64,000 nt of DNA from Polynucleobacter sp. MWH-S4W17 (GCF_018687535.1 NZ_CP061295.1:1798001-1862000), one strand, 5' to 3'. Shown: positions 37,120 to 46,901, counted from the first letter of the stretch. Translations and numbers: made by a program. The notes: generated by a model from the letters alone, not told the origin.

Positions 37120-38178
37120 TTATGGGGAAACGGCGATCTGGGTAAGACCCATGGTCTCTGGCAACCCAAACATCAAGTTCATACACTGCACGCCCTGCCC
37201 TGAAGCACCTTTCACCAAATTGTCTTCAACCACCAAAATAACTAAAGTGTCACCGCCGCCCGGACGATGGATCGCAATCCGAATACCGTTGCTACCCCGC
37301 ACAGAACGCGTCTCTGGATGACTGCCTGCTGGCATGACATCGACAAATGGCTCATCCTTATAGAAGTTCTCATATAGCTTTTGGTAATCAACCTCTTTAC
37401 CTGCGTCAGTCAAACGCACATACAAGGTCGAATGAATACCTCTAATCATGGGCGTTAAATGCGGCACAAAGGTCAAACCGATCTGATCATGGCCAGCAAT
37501 GGCTTTTAAACCCTGCTCGATTTCCGGTAAATGGCGATGCCCCTTCACGCTATAAGCCTTGAAGTTATCACTTGCTTCAGACAATAGTGTGCCGATCTCT
37601 GCTTTCCGGCCAGCGCCAGAAGTACCCGACTTTGAATCAGAAATAATATGCGAGCCATCAATCAGGTGCTTGCCGCCAGTCGATTTAGGTGACAGCAAAG
37701 GCGCTAGACCTAGCTGCACCGATGTTGGATAGCAACCTGCCAAACCAACTACGCGAGCTTTCTTAATGGCCTCACGATTAATTTCCGCCAAACCATAAAC
37801 CGCTTCAGCCAAAATTTCTGGGCAGGTGTGCTCCATGCCATACCACTTTGCAAATTCTTTGACATCCTTCAAACGAAAGTCTGCAGCAAGGTCCAAAATC
37901 TTCACATTGTTAGCGAGTAATTCTTTTGCTTGTGCCATCGCAACACCATGTGGAGTTGCAAAGAACACCACATCACATTCATTCAGCTTGGCTTCATCAG
38001 GTGTTGTAAATTTCAGAGCAACACGGCCACGCAAAGATGGAAACATCTCAGCCACTGGCATGCCAGCTTCTGTGCGAGAAGTAATTGCAGTGAGCTCTAC
38101 CTCAGGATGCTGCGCCAATAAACGCAACAATTCCACTCCGGTATATCCAGTGCCGCCTACGATGCCAACTTTAATCAT
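37120..38178 (-). CDS. argC: N-acetyl-gamma-glutamyl-phosphate reductase
   Basis: A 352-aa NADPH-dependent reductase, third step of arginine synthesis. [17 protein letters not shown] is the dinucleotide-binding N-terminus; the catalytic cysteine is in [10 protein letters not shown] (about residue 144); [11 protein letters not shown] and HRHLPEIEQ are conserved. Start ATG 38178 is preceded by GGAG; an in-frame ATG at 38202 adds eight residues and lacks a better site. It lies downstream of the rpsI terminator, so it probably has its own promoter in the 38180-38240 region. Confidence 0.95.
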   Translation of the reverse strand: MIKVGIVGGTGYTGVELLRLLAQHPEVELTAITSRTEAGMPVAEMFPSLRGRVALKFTTPDEAKLNECDVVFFATPHGVAMAQAKELLANNVKILDLAADFRLKDVKEFAKWYGMEHTCPEILAEAVYGLAEINREAIKKARVVGLAGCYPTSVQLGLAPLLSPKSTGGKHLIDGSHIISDSKSGTSGAGRKAEIGTLLSEASDNFKAYSVKGHRHLPEIEQGLKAIAGHDQIGLTFVPHLTPMIRGIHSTLYVRLTDAGKEVDYQKLYENFYKDEPFVDVMPAGSHPETRSVRGSNGIRIAIHRPGGGDTLVILVVEDNLVKGASGQGVQCMNLMFGLPETMGLTQIAVSP

Positions 38179-38242
38179 GCCATTCTCCAAAATACCGATC
38201 ATGAGAAGTTTCTTTTAAAACTTCTGAATACCTCAATTGTAG

Positions 38243-38272
38243 AAACAAAAAGGGCCGCTTGCGCGACCCTTT
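38243..38272 (-). terminator. intrinsic terminator of rplM-rpsI
   Basis: On the minus strand a stem AAAGGG-T-CGC / GCG-G-CCCTTT (one mismatch, four-base loop; 38249-38272) is followed by a T-run (TTTTTGTTT). It lies 26 bases after the rpsI stop and separates the ribosomal operon from argC. Confidence 0.85.
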
Positions 38273-38298
38273 CGATAAAACTTGAGCGACTGAAAGAA

Positions 38299-38700
38299 TT
38301 AGCGCTTGCTGAACTGCTTACGACGACGCGCGCCATGCAGACCAACTTTTTTACGCTCAACTTCACGAGCATCGCGAGTCACCAAGCCTGCTTTAGACAG
38401 GGCTGGCTTCAAGGCGTTGTCGTAGTCGATCAATGCACGAGTAACACCGTGACGAACTGCACCAGCTTGGCCAGTTTCACCGCCACCAGAAACGTTTACT
38501 TTGATATCAAAGGTCGTTAAGTGGGCTGTGAGAGCCAAAGGCTGACGAGCGATCATGCGTGATGTTTCACGAGCAAAATAGGCATCGATAGGCTTACCAT
38601 TAACAATGATTTCGCCTTTGCCAGATTTAATGAATACACGCGCCACAGAACTCTTGCGACGACCAGTACCGTAATTCCAATTTCCGTAATTAATAGCCAT
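38299..38700 (-). CDS. rpsI: 30S ribosomal protein S9
   Basis: A 133-aa ribosomal protein. [14 protein letters not shown] lies near the N-terminus, [16 protein letters not shown] in the middle, and the C-terminus is basic ([11 protein letters not shown]), reaching the P-site tRNA in the ribosome. It follows rplM by nine bases, the universal bacterial order, and is closed by an intrinsic terminator. Confidence 0.98.
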   Translation of the reverse strand: MAINYGNWNYGTGRRKSSVARVFIKSGKGEIIVNGKPIDAYFARETSRMIARQPLALTAHLTTFDIKVNVSGGGETGQAGAVRHGVTRALIDYDNALKPALSKAGLVTRDAREVERKKVGLHGARRRKQFSKR

Positions 38701-38709
38701 TTGGGTTCC

Positions 38710-39138
38710 TTAAATCTCTAACGCTTTAGGCTGTTGAGCCGTATGCGGATGATTAGCGTCGCCATAAACTTTCAATTTCTTGATCATGGCATAGCCTAGT
38801 GGGCCTTTTGGCAACATACCCTTCACAGCCTTCTCCAAAGCGCGACCTGGGAAACGGTCTTGCATCTTGTCGAAGTTAGTCGAGCTAATACCACCTGGGT
38901 ATCCGCTGTGACGGTAATAAATTTTGTTCAAGCCTTTTGTGCCTGTGACACGGAGCTTAGATGAATTGATGACAACGATAAAATCGCCAGTATCAACGTG
39001 TGGGGTGTATTCAGGCTTGTGCTTGCCGCGTAGACGGAGTGCCACTTCACTGGCGACACGACCGAGGACTTTGTCCGTAGCGTCAATCACGAACCATTCA
39101 TGCACTACCTCATGGGATTTTGCAGAAAAAGTTTTCAT
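38710..39138 (-). CDS. rplM: 50S ribosomal protein L13
   Basis: A 142-aa ribosomal protein, early assembler of the large subunit. Diagnostic blocks: [45 protein letters not shown] and the [11 protein letters not shown] segment. It is first in the rplM-rpsI operon with a leader of about 60 bases after a plausible promoter. Confidence 0.98.
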   Translation of the reverse strand: MKTFSAKSHEVVHEWFVIDATDKVLGRVASEVALRLRGKHKPEYTPHVDTGDFIVVINSSKLRVTGTKGLNKIYYRHSGYPGGISSTNFDKMQDRFPGRALEKAVKGMLPKGPLGYAMIKKLKVYGDANHPHTAQQPKALEI

Positions 39139-39201
39139 GATTTCTCAAATTGTTATGGTCAAAAAAATTACCCCAACCAAACTACGTCCACCTTGGCCCT
39201 G

Positions 39202-39231
39202 CTTATATTTGCAAGCTCGCAGATTCTGCAA
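39202..39231 (-). promoter_or_regulatory. candidate rplM promoter
   Basis: On the minus strand TTGCAG (39231-39226), an 18-base spacer and TATAAG (39207-39202). The -10 is good, the -35 weak. The transcript would start near 39195, giving a leader of about 57 bases to the L13 start. No known L13 leader structure is recognised. Confidence 0.4.
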
Positions 39232-39295
39232 TTCAACTGGTACAACAAATTACCGCTGACCGGCTCGGTAATTCAGTAAAGCCTTGAATTGTAAC

Positions 39296-39326
39296 CTAAA
39301 AAAAACCCAGGAACGAGTCCTGGGTT
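39296..39326 (-). terminator. strong intrinsic terminator of the candidate sRNA
   Basis: On the minus strand a perfect nine-base stem AACCCAGGA / TCCTGGGTT (39326-39318 with 39312-39304), a five-base loop and a run of eight T. The plus strand has no T-run after the hairpin, so it acts on leftward transcription only. No protein-coding gene lies immediately upstream on that strand. Confidence 0.88.
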
Positions 39327-39399
39327 GGAATCCACCTATGTTTGGGTGGAGGAGACACTGGGAGGTAAGTCGCAGTCTTATACAAGACTGACTACCAAT
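39296..39399 (-). ncRNA. candidate trans-acting small RNA (about 100 nt)
   Basis: The gap between rplM and the OsmC gene holds a complete transcription unit on the minus strand: a sigma70-like promoter (39406-39434), then about 100 nt ending in a strong intrinsic terminator. The predicted RNA starts near 39399. It folds into a 7-bp hairpin (CAGTCTT-GTAT-AAGACTG, 39390-39373), a single-stranded C-rich linker with two CCTCC motifs (39365-39361 and 39352-39348), a 5-bp hairpin (CCACC/GGTGG, 39349-39332) and the terminator stem. CCTCC can pair with Shine-Dalgarno sequences, typical of repressing bacterial sRNAs. No open reading frame with a ribosome-binding site fits inside. An FNR-like box lies just upstream. 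I cannot assign it to a named RNA family. Confidence 0.65.
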
Positions 39400-39405
39400 G
39401 TGGTT

Positions 39406-39434
39406 ATTGTATCCATATGCATGGTGCGATGCAA
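39406..39434 (-). promoter_or_regulatory. sigma70-like promoter of the candidate sRNA
   Basis: On the minus strand -35 TTGCAT (39434-39429), exactly 17 bases of spacer, and -10 TACAAT (39411-39406). Predicted start at about 39399. No gene follows in this direction other than the candidate sRNA, which makes the promoter-terminator pair meaningful. Confidence 0.65.
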
Positions 39435-39439
39435 GAATA

Positions 39440-39453
39440 TTGACCAAAATCAA
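39440..39453. promoter_or_regulatory. FNR/CRP-family-like binding site
   Basis: TTGACCAAAATCAA matches the FNR consensus TTGAT-N4-ATCAA at nine of ten defined positions and is nested in an eight-base inverted repeat AATATTGA / TCAATATT (39436-39457). It ends five bases before the sRNA -35 box, with its centre about 47 bases upstream of the predicted start, somewhat further than the usual -41.5. It could alternatively serve the OsmC gene at 39548. Confidence 0.5.
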
Positions 39454-39547
39454 TATTTTTATGTTGCTATGCAGCAACTTGATTTCCCATAAAATAGGTA
39501 AACTATTGATAATATTGATTAATTTAGTAAGTTAGGGGTCACTAATA

Positions 39548-39970
39548 ATGGAATGTCGAGTAAGTTGGTTGGGTAATGGCGGCATGGCTTTTTCTGCAGA
39601 AACCGGCAGCGGCCACCTGGTAAATATGGATGGTGCCCCTGAAGCAGGTGGCAAAAACCTCGCTCCAAGGCCAATGGAGCTGCTTTTAGCGGGTGCCGGC
39701 GGTTGCTCTGCATTTGATGTGGTTTTAATCCTACAAAGGGCCCGTCAGGCCATTAGTGGCTGTGAAGTAGTCCTCAAGGCTGAGCGAGCTACAGAAGACC
39801 CTAAAGTCTTCACTAAGATCAATTTGCACTTTACGGTCAAAGGAAAAGATTTGGATCAGGCAAAGGTAGATCGCGCAGTAAAGCTCTCACATGAAAAATA
39901 TTGCTCAGCTACGACTATGTTGGCTAAAACTGCAGAACTGACTTACAGCGTCGAAATCATTGCGGAATAA
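39548..39970 (+). CDS. OsmC-family protein (second paralogue)
   Basis: A 140-aa OsmC/Ohr-superfamily protein. Both redox cysteines are present: AGAGGCSAFDVVLIL (about residue 57) and KYCSATTMLAKTA (about 118). PRPMELLLAGAGGC marks the YhfA/OsmC-like subgroup. Predicted cytosolic hydroperoxide reductase. It differs clearly from the paralogue at 4789. The upstream region shared with the candidate sRNA contains AATATTGA half-sites at 39436 and 39511 and an FNR-like box. Its stop codon is only a few bases from the 3' end of rnpB, tail to tail. Confidence 0.87.
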   Translation: MECRVSWLGNGGMAFSAETGSGHLVNMDGAPEAGGKNLAPRPMELLLAGAGGCSAFDVVLILQRARQAISGCEVVLKAERATEDPKVFTKINLHFTVKGKDLDQAKVDRAVKLSHEKYCSATTMLAKTAELTYSVEIIAE

Positions 39971-39972
39971 GT

Positions 39973-40278
39973 GCAGAGTCAATCGATAAGCCGGATTCTG
40001 TCGCCTAGATTTGCATCTAGGGGCAATCATTCCTCTAGGCCGGCAGTTACCTGACGGCTCAAGCTCCCTACCCGCAGACTCAGCGGGACGCCTCATCGCC
40101 TGCTTACTTGGGATTGCTCCAGGTGGAGGTTACCGCGTTTCACCGTAACTAAATACGCTCGTCTCTGTGGCCCTATTCCTCACGTCGCCGTGGATGGCCG
40201 TTAGCCATCACCCTTCCCTATGGAGTCCGGACTTTCCTCCCCCTCAATAAAGAGGCGGCGATTGCCCAATTGACTCTG
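39973..40278 (-). ncRNA. rnpB: RNase P RNA (bacterial class A)
   Basis: Catalytic RNA of ribonuclease P, which trims tRNA 5' leaders. On the minus strand the conserved core elements appear in order: GAGGAAAGTCCGGAC, CCACAGAGACGAGC-like P4-proximal region, GGTGAAACGCGGTAACCTCC, AAGTAAGCAGGCGATGAGGC and ACAGAATCCGGCTTA near the 3' end. The ends can pair as P1 (AGAGTCAAT at 40277-40269 with ATTGACTCT at 39983-39975). About 306 nt, compact but normal for class A. No T-run terminator is seen; the 3' end abuts the convergent OsmC gene, so processing or another end-forming mechanism is likely. Confidence 0.97.
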
Positions 40279-40285
40279 CGCCTGC

Positions 40286-40315
40286 AGTCTAACGCAGTCG
40301 GGCCAATTTGGCTAA
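40286..40315 (-). promoter_or_regulatory. candidate rnpB promoter
   Basis: On the minus strand TTAGCC (40315-40310), 18 bases, TAGACT (40291-40286); the predicted start (about 40279) coincides with the 5' end of the P1 helix of rnpB. Box scores are modest, but the spacing and start agree. Confidence 0.45.
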
Positions 40316-40336
40316 GAAAGTAATGATTTGTGTTTT

Positions 40337-41395
40337 TTAAACGAGTGACCAGGCGATGGTTTCGCCAGCACGGAGCGGAACGATAGTGGTATCACCCAAT
40401 GGCAATTCAACAGGGATACTTTGCGCCTGCTTTACCAGAGTAATTTTTTTGCTGTTGCGTGGCAGAGAATAAAAATCCGGGCCAAAGAAACTAGCAAAGC
40501 CTTCTAACTTATCCAGTTTGCCAACACCCTCAAATGCTTCGGCATATAAACCAAAAGCATTAAAGGCGCTATAACAACCCGCACAACCACAAGCCGCCTC
40601 CTTAGCGCCCTTAGCATGAGGTGCACTATCGGTGCCTAAGAAGAAACGAGCATTTCCACTAGTTGCAGCTTCCAATAAAGCAACGCGATGTTCTTCACGT
40701 TTGAGCACAGGCAAACAATAATTATGTGGACGAATGCCGCCTGCAAAAATAGCATTGCGATTCATGAGCAGGTGCTGCGGTGTAATCGTGGCTGCAATCG
40801 TATTCTTTCCACCGGTTGCAGCATCACGCACATAGTGAGCGGCCTGCTTGGTGGTGATATGTTCAAAGACGATTTTGAGCTCAGGAAATTTTTTACGCAA
40901 AGGCTCTAGCACCGTATCAATAAAGACCGCCTCACGATCAAAGATGTCAATTTCAGAGCTGGTTACTTCACCATGCACTAAGAGTGGCATACCTACAGCC
41001 TGCATCGCTTCTAATGCCCCATGGCAATGTTTAAGATCACTGACACCAGCATCACTATTCGTCGTTGCACCTGCGGGGTATAGCTTAAATGCTGCGATGC
41101 CTGCAGTTTTAGCCTTACGAACTTCATCTGCAGAAGTATTGTCAGTGAGATATAAAGTCATTAAAGGCGTGAAGTCACTGACACCCAGAGACCTTAAATT
41201 CGATTCAATGCGAGATTGATAAGCCTTAGCCAAATCCACAGTAGTCACTGGTGGCTTGAGATTAGGCATGATGATAGCGCGCGCAAATTGACGCGCAGTA
41301 TCTGCCAACACATCCTTCATCACTTCACCATCACGAATGTGCAAATGCCAATCATCCGGCTGAATCAGTTGAATTTGTGTAGGACTATTAGACAT
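40337..41395 (-). CDS. pyrC: dihydroorotase
   Basis: A 352-aa zinc amidohydrolase of pyrimidine synthesis (class II/PyrC type). The metal motif [12 protein letters not shown] is near the N-terminus; the carboxylated lysine lies in [14 protein letters not shown]; further ligands are in LVHGEV and [10 protein letters not shown], and the catalytic Asp in [13 protein letters not shown]. Start ATG 41395 (MSNSPTQ) overlaps the upstream glycerate kinase stop by eight bases; a longer frame to 41428 is less likely. rnpB follows on the same strand. Confidence 0.95.
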   Translation of the reverse strand: MSNSPTQIQLIQPDDWHLHIRDGEVMKDVLADTARQFARAIIMPNLKPPVTTVDLAKAYQSRIESNLRSLGVSDFTPLMTLYLTDNTSADEVRKAKTAGIAAFKLYPAGATTNSDAGVSDLKHCHGALEAMQAVGMPLLVHGEVTSSEIDIFDREAVFIDTVLEPLRKKFPELKIVFEHITTKQAAHYVRDAATGGKNTIAATITPQHLLMNRNAIFAGGIRPHNYCLPVLKREEHRVALLEAATSGNARFFLGTDSAPHAKGAKEAACGCAGCYSAFNAFGLYAEAFEGVGKLDKLEGFASFFGPDFYSLPRNSKKITLVKQAQSIPVELPLGDTTIVPLRAGETIAWSLV

Positions 41396-42749
41396 AATAT
41401 TTATCGAGCAAGATGATGCGGAAATCATTCACATTGGTAAGTGTAGGGCCAGTTTCCACTAAAGCGCCTAATTCTGCAAAGAAGCCATAGCAATCATGCG
41501 CTGATAAGAATTTCTCTGGAACCAGACCTGCCGTATGGCTAGATTGACGAACAGTGCCATCAAACCAAGCTCCAGCATTCTTTTCGCTACCATCAATTCC
41601 ATCGGTATCAGCAGCCAAAGCAGCCATTCTTGGCAAATCAGAGCTAGCAGCCAAAAGTGAGAGCAGGTATTCACTGCAACGACCACCACGGCCTTTAACG
41701 CCTGCTGGAATAGTAACGGTACATTCACCACCTGAAATGAAGGCAAGCGGCTTAGTATTTCCCTTGGCCATGTATTCACGAGCTAACGCAGCCTGCTCCA
41801 TACCCACTTCTTGCGCCTCACCAGTAATAGTGTCCCCTAAAACAATAGGCTCATAACCCTGCGTGCGGACATACTCAGCGGCAGCCTCCAAACTCTTATA
41901 GGCAGTTGCAATCACATGATTGGCCACTTGAGCGGAGATTAAATCAGAATCTTTCAGAGTCTCTGGCTTTTCACCAGCCAAACCTTGTTTGAGATGATTC
42001 AATACTGATGCGGGAATAACCGAATCATCCAAATCATATTTTTGCAAAATATTGAGCGCATCTAAATACGTTGAGTAGTCTGCGGCACATGGACCGCTAG
42101 CAATATCGGCTGGTGAGTCGCCTGTGACATCAGAAATTAATAAAGCCTCGACTCGTGCGCCACGGGCGATAGCTACTCTAGCTAAATTGCCACCCAAGAT
42201 TGCAGATAAATGTTTACGCACCACGTTCATCTCTTCGATAGGTGCGCCGCTACGCAAAAGCGCTTCCGTGGTCTTGCGCATGTCATCAATCGAGATACCC
42301 TCTTGCGGCAGGGTAAGAAGGCTTGATCCACCACCAGAGACTAAGGCGATCAATACGTCGTCTTTTTCCAATTGATTGGTTAAGGCAAAAATTTCTTTAG
42401 CTCCATCCATACCAGCCTGATCGGGCACTGGATGGCCAGCTTCTACGATCTTGATGAAGGAAGTTGGTGAGCTGTGACCATAACGCGTCAGCACAACGCC
42501 CTCTAATTTCACCTGTGGCCAATGAGATTTGGCATAAGCTTCCAATGCACTAGCCATCGAAGCACTAGCTTTACCTGCACCCACTACCAAACATTTACCC
42601 TTAGGCTCCTGCCCGACCGGAAATATCTTTGCTAAGTACTGGGGAACAATGACCTGTGGATCAGCCACTGCAACTGCAGCAGCAAAAGCATTTTTAAGAA
42701 TTGCTTCTTTACTTGCTGCCATAGAGGGAGAAGAACTGTTTTGAGTCAT
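41388..42749 (-). CDS. glycerate 2-kinase (TtuD/GckA, MOFRL-type)
   Basis: A 453-aa kinase of the DUF4147/MOFRL family, phosphorylating D-glycerate to 2-phosphoglycerate in glyoxylate, serine or tartrate metabolism. Conserved parts: [65 protein letters not shown] and the C-terminal MOFRL region with [12 protein letters not shown] and [19 protein letters not shown] (in parts). It lies ten bases after the ABC exporter gene and overlaps pyrC, so it is probably part of the same transcript. Confidence 0.92.
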   Translation of the reverse strand: MTQNSSSPSMAASKEAILKNAFAAAVAVADPQVIVPQYLAKIFPVGQEPKGKCLVVGAGKASASMASALEAYAKSHWPQVKLEGVVLTRYGHSSPTSFIKIVEAGHPVPDQAGMDGAKEIFALTNQLEKDDVLIALVSGGGSSLLTLPQEGISIDDMRKTTEALLRSGAPIEEMNVVRKHLSAILGGNLARVAIARGARVEALLISDVTGDSPADIASGPCAADYSTYLDALNILQKYDLDDSVIPASVLNHLKQGLAGEKPETLKDSDLISAQVANHVIATAYKSLEAAAEYVRTQGYEPIVLGDTITGEAQEVGMEQAALAREYMAKGNTKPLAFISGGECTVTIPAGVKGRGGRCSEYLLSLLAASSDLPRMAALAADTDGIDGSEKNAGAWFDGTVRQSSHTAGLVPEKFLSAHDCYGFFAELGALVETGPTLTNVNDFRIILLDKYYV

Positions 42750-42758
42750 CCAGCTATT

Positions 42759-44582
42759 CTAATCAACAGTGGCACGCTCTTGCATCTGCCACATCTCCGC
42801 GTATCTTCCTTGAGCTGCAAGCAACGCTTCGTGAGTTCCTCGCTCCACAATCTGACCCCGGTCCATCACTAAAATTTGATCGGCATGAATAATGGTTGAA
42901 AGACGATGGGCAATAATGAGGGTCGTCCGGTTCTTGGCCAAACTGAGCAGCTCCTCCTGAAATGCGCGTTCTGTTTTGGAATCTAAAGCTGAAGTCGCTT
43001 CATCAAAAATCAACATGGCTGGTTTCTTGAGGAGCGTTCTCGCAATCGCCACGCGCTGTTTCTCACCTCCAGATAGCTTTAAGCCTCTCTCGCCGACCTG
43101 AGTGTCATAGCCGTCTGGCAAGCGCTTAATAAAGCCATCAATTTGAGCAGCCCTAGCCGCCTCTTGGACCTCTTCAATCGTCGCCGAAGGATCGCCATAG
43201 GCAATGTTGTAACCAATCGTGTCATTAAATAAAACGGTGTCTTGCGGAACGATGCCGATTGCTTTACGCAAGCTAGCCTGCGTCACATCTTGAATATTCT
43301 GTCCAGCGATCAGAATTTCTCCTGACTGCACATCATAAAAACGGAATAACAATCTGGCGAGAGTACTTTTACCTGCGCCACTTTGACCTACTACTGCAGT
43401 AATGGTTCCAGCAGGAATGTTGAAACTGACATCACGCAGAATTTCACGCTTGGCATCATAGTGAAACGAGACATGCTCAAATCTAACATCTGGGCCATGT
43501 CCCTGGTCGTGAACTTGCAGTGGCCTTGCATCTGGAGAATCAGCAATCTCTTTATCGGTATTCAGCAAAGAAAACATCCGATCCATATCAGTCAATGACT
43601 GCTTAATTTCTCGATATATCACCCCCAAGAAATTGAGTGGGATATAGAGTTGAATCATCAAGGTATTTACCAGCACCAGATCGCCCAAAGTCATCGTGCC
43701 ATTGACAACGCCGACAGTAGCGCGCCACAGAATCAACATTAAGCCGGTAGCAATAATGATCTGCTGGCCAAGATTTAATACGGCTAAGGTCTTTTGTGAC
43801 TTCACTGCTGCAGATTGATAGCGCAGCAAGTTTTCATCGTAACGCCTGGCTTCAAAGGCCTCGTTACCAAAATACTTCACTGTTTCAAAATTCAAGAGCG
43901 AATCAATGGCCTTTTGATTGGCTTTTGAATCCATATCATTCATGGTGCGGCGGTAATGGGTACGCCACTCAGTAACTACAACCGTAAAGACAATATAGAG
44001 AACTAAGGCTATGAATGTAATTGCGGCAAACCAAATATCGTATGAATAGGCAAGGTAGCCCAGCACCAAACAAAACTCAATTACTGTTGGCAGGATGCTG
44101 TAGAGCGAGTAAGAAATCAGTGACTGAATACCACGGGTACCACGCTCGATATCTCGACTCACACCACCCGTCTGACGAGCTAGATGAAAGCTCAGCGCTA
44201 GTGAGTGCAAATGCTCAAATACCTGAAGAGCCACTTTGCGGACGGCATTCTGGGTAACCTTGGCAAATAAAGCTTCACGCAACTCTGTAAACAAGGATGC
44301 GGAAATTCTTAATAAGCCATAGGCCAAAATAATCCCCAAGGGAACAACCAAAAGGGCTTGGGGAGAACTTGCTTTGATGTCCAAAGAGTCAATTAACTCT
44401 TTCATCACAATTGGAATGCCGAGATTAACGACCTTGGCAGCTATTAAACAGCTCAGGGCAATAATTACCCGAAAGCGATACTCCAGAAGATAAGGGAGGA
44501 GATCACGAATGACGCGCCAATCACCGCGCCCTGGTGTTTTTGAATCTGCGCTACCGTGATGATGTCCTGATGAATGTCTCAT
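42759..44582 (-). CDS. Atm1-type ABC exporter (fused permease-ATPase)
   Basis: A 607-aa half-transporter that works as a homodimer: six membrane helices (about residues 28-310) and an ATP-binding domain with Walker A VGQSGAGKSTLARL (about 390), signature LKLSGGEKQRVAIAR (about 495) and Walker B AMLIFDEATSALDS. It resembles mitochondrial Atm1/ABCB7 and bacterial AtmA, which export glutathione-linked or metal-related compounds. The N-terminus is His-rich (SSGHHHGS), possibly metal-binding. It is downstream of nudB on the same strand. Confidence 0.88.
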   Translation of the reverse strand: MRHSSGHHHGSADSKTPGRGDWRVIRDLLPYLLEYRFRVIIALSCLIAAKVVNLGIPIVMKELIDSLDIKASSPQALLVVPLGIILAYGLLRISASLFTELREALFAKVTQNAVRKVALQVFEHLHSLALSFHLARQTGGVSRDIERGTRGIQSLISYSLYSILPTVIEFCLVLGYLAYSYDIWFAAITFIALVLYIVFTVVVTEWRTHYRRTMNDMDSKANQKAIDSLLNFETVKYFGNEAFEARRYDENLLRYQSAAVKSQKTLAVLNLGQQIIIATGLMLILWRATVGVVNGTMTLGDLVLVNTLMIQLYIPLNFLGVIYREIKQSLTDMDRMFSLLNTDKEIADSPDARPLQVHDQGHGPDVRFEHVSFHYDAKREILRDVSFNIPAGTITAVVGQSGAGKSTLARLLFRFYDVQSGEILIAGQNIQDVTQASLRKAIGIVPQDTVLFNDTIGYNIAYGDPSATIEEVQEAARAAQIDGFIKRLPDGYDTQVGERGLKLSGGEKQRVAIARTLLKKPAMLIFDEATSALDSKTERAFQEELLSLAKNRTTLIIAHRLSTIIHADQILVMDRGQIVERGTHEALLAAQGRYAEMWQMQERATVD

Positions 44583-44619
44583 CGCTCTATCTTATTCCTA
44601 ATTCACTATTTGACTTGCC

Positions 44620-45063
44620 TTAGTTCGCAGCGAACAATTTCAGAATAGCCTCGCCATTGCTGCGAGAAAAACATTTCTTAGCAGCCTCTTCATAAGGTAG
44701 CCACTCATATGCAACATGCTCTCTAGGAGCCAGTGTAATTGGGGTGTTATCTGGAACTTCTAACGCAAACCAATGCTCGATATTTCGGGTAACCCCTGGG
44801 GCATAACGAAAGCGCCACTCAGGATAGATTTCATACTCGATTTGATGATGCATGTTTTGTAATGCGCCTTTGGGTAGGTAATCTACTGCAATCCCAGTCT
44901 CTTCAAAAACTTCTCGGGCGGCCGCAAAAGCCAGGTCTTCATCGAGAGCATCAAGACTGCCGGTGACAGACTGCCAAAAGTCAGAGCGATCAGCGCGCTC
45001 TATTAATAAAACATCCCTATTCGATTTGTAGATAACGACTAAAACCGAGATAGGGATTTTCAA
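44620..45063 (-). CDS. nudB: dihydroneopterin triphosphate diphosphatase NudB
   Basis: A 147-aa Nudix hydrolase. The Nudix box GSLDALDEDLAFAAA-REVFEETGI (G-x5-E-x7-RE-x2-EE-x-G) is complete at about residues 36-58. Similarity to NudB suggests removal of pyrophosphate from dihydroneopterin triphosphate in folate synthesis. The position directly after aspS, on the same strand, is where nudB is often found. Confidence 0.88.
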   Translation of the reverse strand: MKIPISVLVVIYKSNRDVLLIERADRSDFWQSVTGSLDALDEDLAFAAAREVFEETGIAVDYLPKGALQNMHHQIEYEIYPEWRFRYAPGVTRNIEHWFALEVPDNTPITLAPREHVAYEWLPYEEAAKKCFSRSNGEAILKLFAAN

Positions 45064-45085
45064 AGTGGGAACTAATTAAATTACT

Positions 45086-46885
45086 TTAAGCGGCAGGGGT
45101 CGCTTGACGCAAACGAATATGCAACTCACGCAGCTGACGCTCGTCTACTGGGCTTGGAGCTTGAGTTAACAAGCACTGCGCACGTTGTGTTTTAGGGAAA
45201 GCAATCACATCACGAATGGATTCTGCACCAGTCATCATGGTTACGATGCGATCCAGACCGAACGCGATACCGCCGTGAGGAGGGGCGCCATACTGAAGTG
45301 CATCTAACAAGAAACCAAACTTCGCTTGCGCTTCTTCTGCATCAATTTTCAATGCACGGAATACCTGGCTTTGAACTGCTTCTTGGTGAATACGGACTGA
45401 GCCGCCACCAATTTCACTACCGTTCAACACCATGTCATACGCTTTAGCTAAACACTTACCTGGATCAGACTCCAAATACTTCATGTGCTCATCTTTAGGG
45501 CTAGTAAACGGATGATGACAAGCAACCCAACGGGCTTCGCCTTCATCGTAGTCAAACATTGGGAAATCTACTACCCACAATGGCTTCCAACCCTCTGTAA
45601 AGAGGCCATGGGCTTTACCCCAAGCGGACTGGCCAATACGCAAACGTAAATTACCAATTGCATCGTTTACTACTTTTTCTTTATCGGCACCAAAGAAAAT
45701 AATGTCGCCATCTTTTGCACCAGTGCGCTTCAAAATGCCTTCAATCGCTGCATCATGCAAATTCTTCACGATTGGTGACTGCAAGCCATTACGGCCCTCA
45801 GCAACAGAATTGACCTTGATCCAAGCCAAGCCTTTAGCGCCATAAATACTGACGAACTGAGTGTAGTCATCGATTTCGCTACGGCTAATTTCAGCGCCGC
45901 CAGGAACGCACAAGCCCACAACACGGCCACCAACCTGATTCGCTGCACCTGAGAACACCTTGAAATCAACATCTTTCATTAAATCGGTCAATTCGGTGAA
46001 TTCGAAGTTCACACGCAAATCTGGCTTATCAGAGCCAAAACGCGCCATACCTTCAGAATAAGGCATGGTTGGGAATGGATTAGGAAGCTCCACATTCATG
46101 GTCTTCTTGAAAATATGACGAATCATGTTTTCAAACAAATCACGAATTTCCAACTCACTTAAAAAAGCAGTTTCACAGTCGATCTGAGTAAATTCAGGTT
46201 GACGATCTGCGCGCAAATCTTCGTCACGGAAACACTTGGTAATTTGATAGTAGCGATCAAAGCCAGCGACCATTAACAACTGCTTGAATAACTGTGGAGA
46301 CTGTGGCAGCGCAAAGAACTGGCCATCATGCACACGGGAAGGCACCAAGTAATCACGCGCGCCTTCTGGGGTGCTCTTAGTCAACATCGGTGTTTCGATA
46401 TCGATAAAGCCAGCATCATCTAAATAACGACGACACTCCATCGCCACGTTGTAACGCAAACGTAAATTCTTTTGCATTTGTGGGCGACGCAAATCTAATA
46501 CGCGATGAGTCAATCGAGTAGTCTCTGACAAATTCTCATCATCAATTTGGAATGGTGGAGTTACAGAAGCATTCAGAATCACCAAGCTATGGCAGAGGAT
46601 CTCTACTTTTCCGCTAACCAAATCCTTGTTCTCAGTGCCGGCAGGACGTGCGCGTACAAGACCTTTAATCTGGATACAGAACTCGCTACGAACTTGCTCA
46701 GCAAGAGCAAACATTTCTGGGCGATCAGGATCGCAAACAACCTGCACAAAACCTTCGCGGTCACGTAAGTCAATAAAGATTACGCCTCCGTGGTCACGAC
46801 GGCGATTAACCCATCCAGCAAGAGTAACTTCTTGACCAATCAGTGAATCGGTTACCTGGCCGCAGGTATGGCTTCGCATTGACAT
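45086..46885 (-). CDS. aspS: aspartyl-tRNA synthetase
   Basis: A 599-aa class IIb synthetase. It has an N-terminal OB-fold anticodon-binding domain (1 to about 115, [20 protein letters not shown]), class II motif 2 in [19 protein letters not shown] (around 220), the bacterial insertion domain (about 285-420), and motif 3 in [14 protein letters not shown] (about 530-545). Typical length. Whether it also charges tRNA-Asn depends on gatCAB, which is not in view. DUF502 is 16 bases upstream and nudB 22 bases downstream. Confidence 0.97.
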   Translation of the reverse strand: MSMRSHTCGQVTDSLIGQEVTLAGWVNRRRDHGGVIFIDLRDREGFVQVVCDPDRPEMFALAEQVRSEFCIQIKGLVRARPAGTENKDLVSGKVEILCHSLVILNASVTPPFQIDDENLSETTRLTHRVLDLRRPQMQKNLRLRYNVAMECRRYLDDAGFIDIETPMLTKSTPEGARDYLVPSRVHDGQFFALPQSPQLFKQLLMVAGFDRYYQITKCFRDEDLRADRQPEFTQIDCETAFLSELEIRDLFENMIRHIFKKTMNVELPNPFPTMPYSEGMARFGSDKPDLRVNFEFTELTDLMKDVDFKVFSGAANQVGGRVVGLCVPGGAEISRSEIDDYTQFVSIYGAKGLAWIKVNSVAEGRNGLQSPIVKNLHDAAIEGILKRTGAKDGDIIFFGADKEKVVNDAIGNLRLRIGQSAWGKAHGLFTEGWKPLWVVDFPMFDYDEGEARWVACHHPFTSPKDEHMKYLESDPGKCLAKAYDMVLNGSEIGGGSVRIHQEAVQSQVFRALKIDAEEAQAKFGFLLDALQYGAPPHGGIAFGLDRIVTMMTGAESIRDVIAFPKTQRAQCLLTQAPSPVDERQLRELHIRLRQATPAA

Positions 46886-46901
46886 AACAATTTCCTATAA
46901 A

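Noticed and set aside
39304..39326. The same hairpin read as a plus-strand terminator
   Set aside because: There is no T-run on the plus-strand side and no plus-strand gene ends just upstream.
39250..39477. A 75-aa minus-strand reading frame across the rplM-OsmC gap
   Set aside because: It runs through the sRNA promoter and a strong terminator, has no ribosome-binding site and no recognisable protein features.
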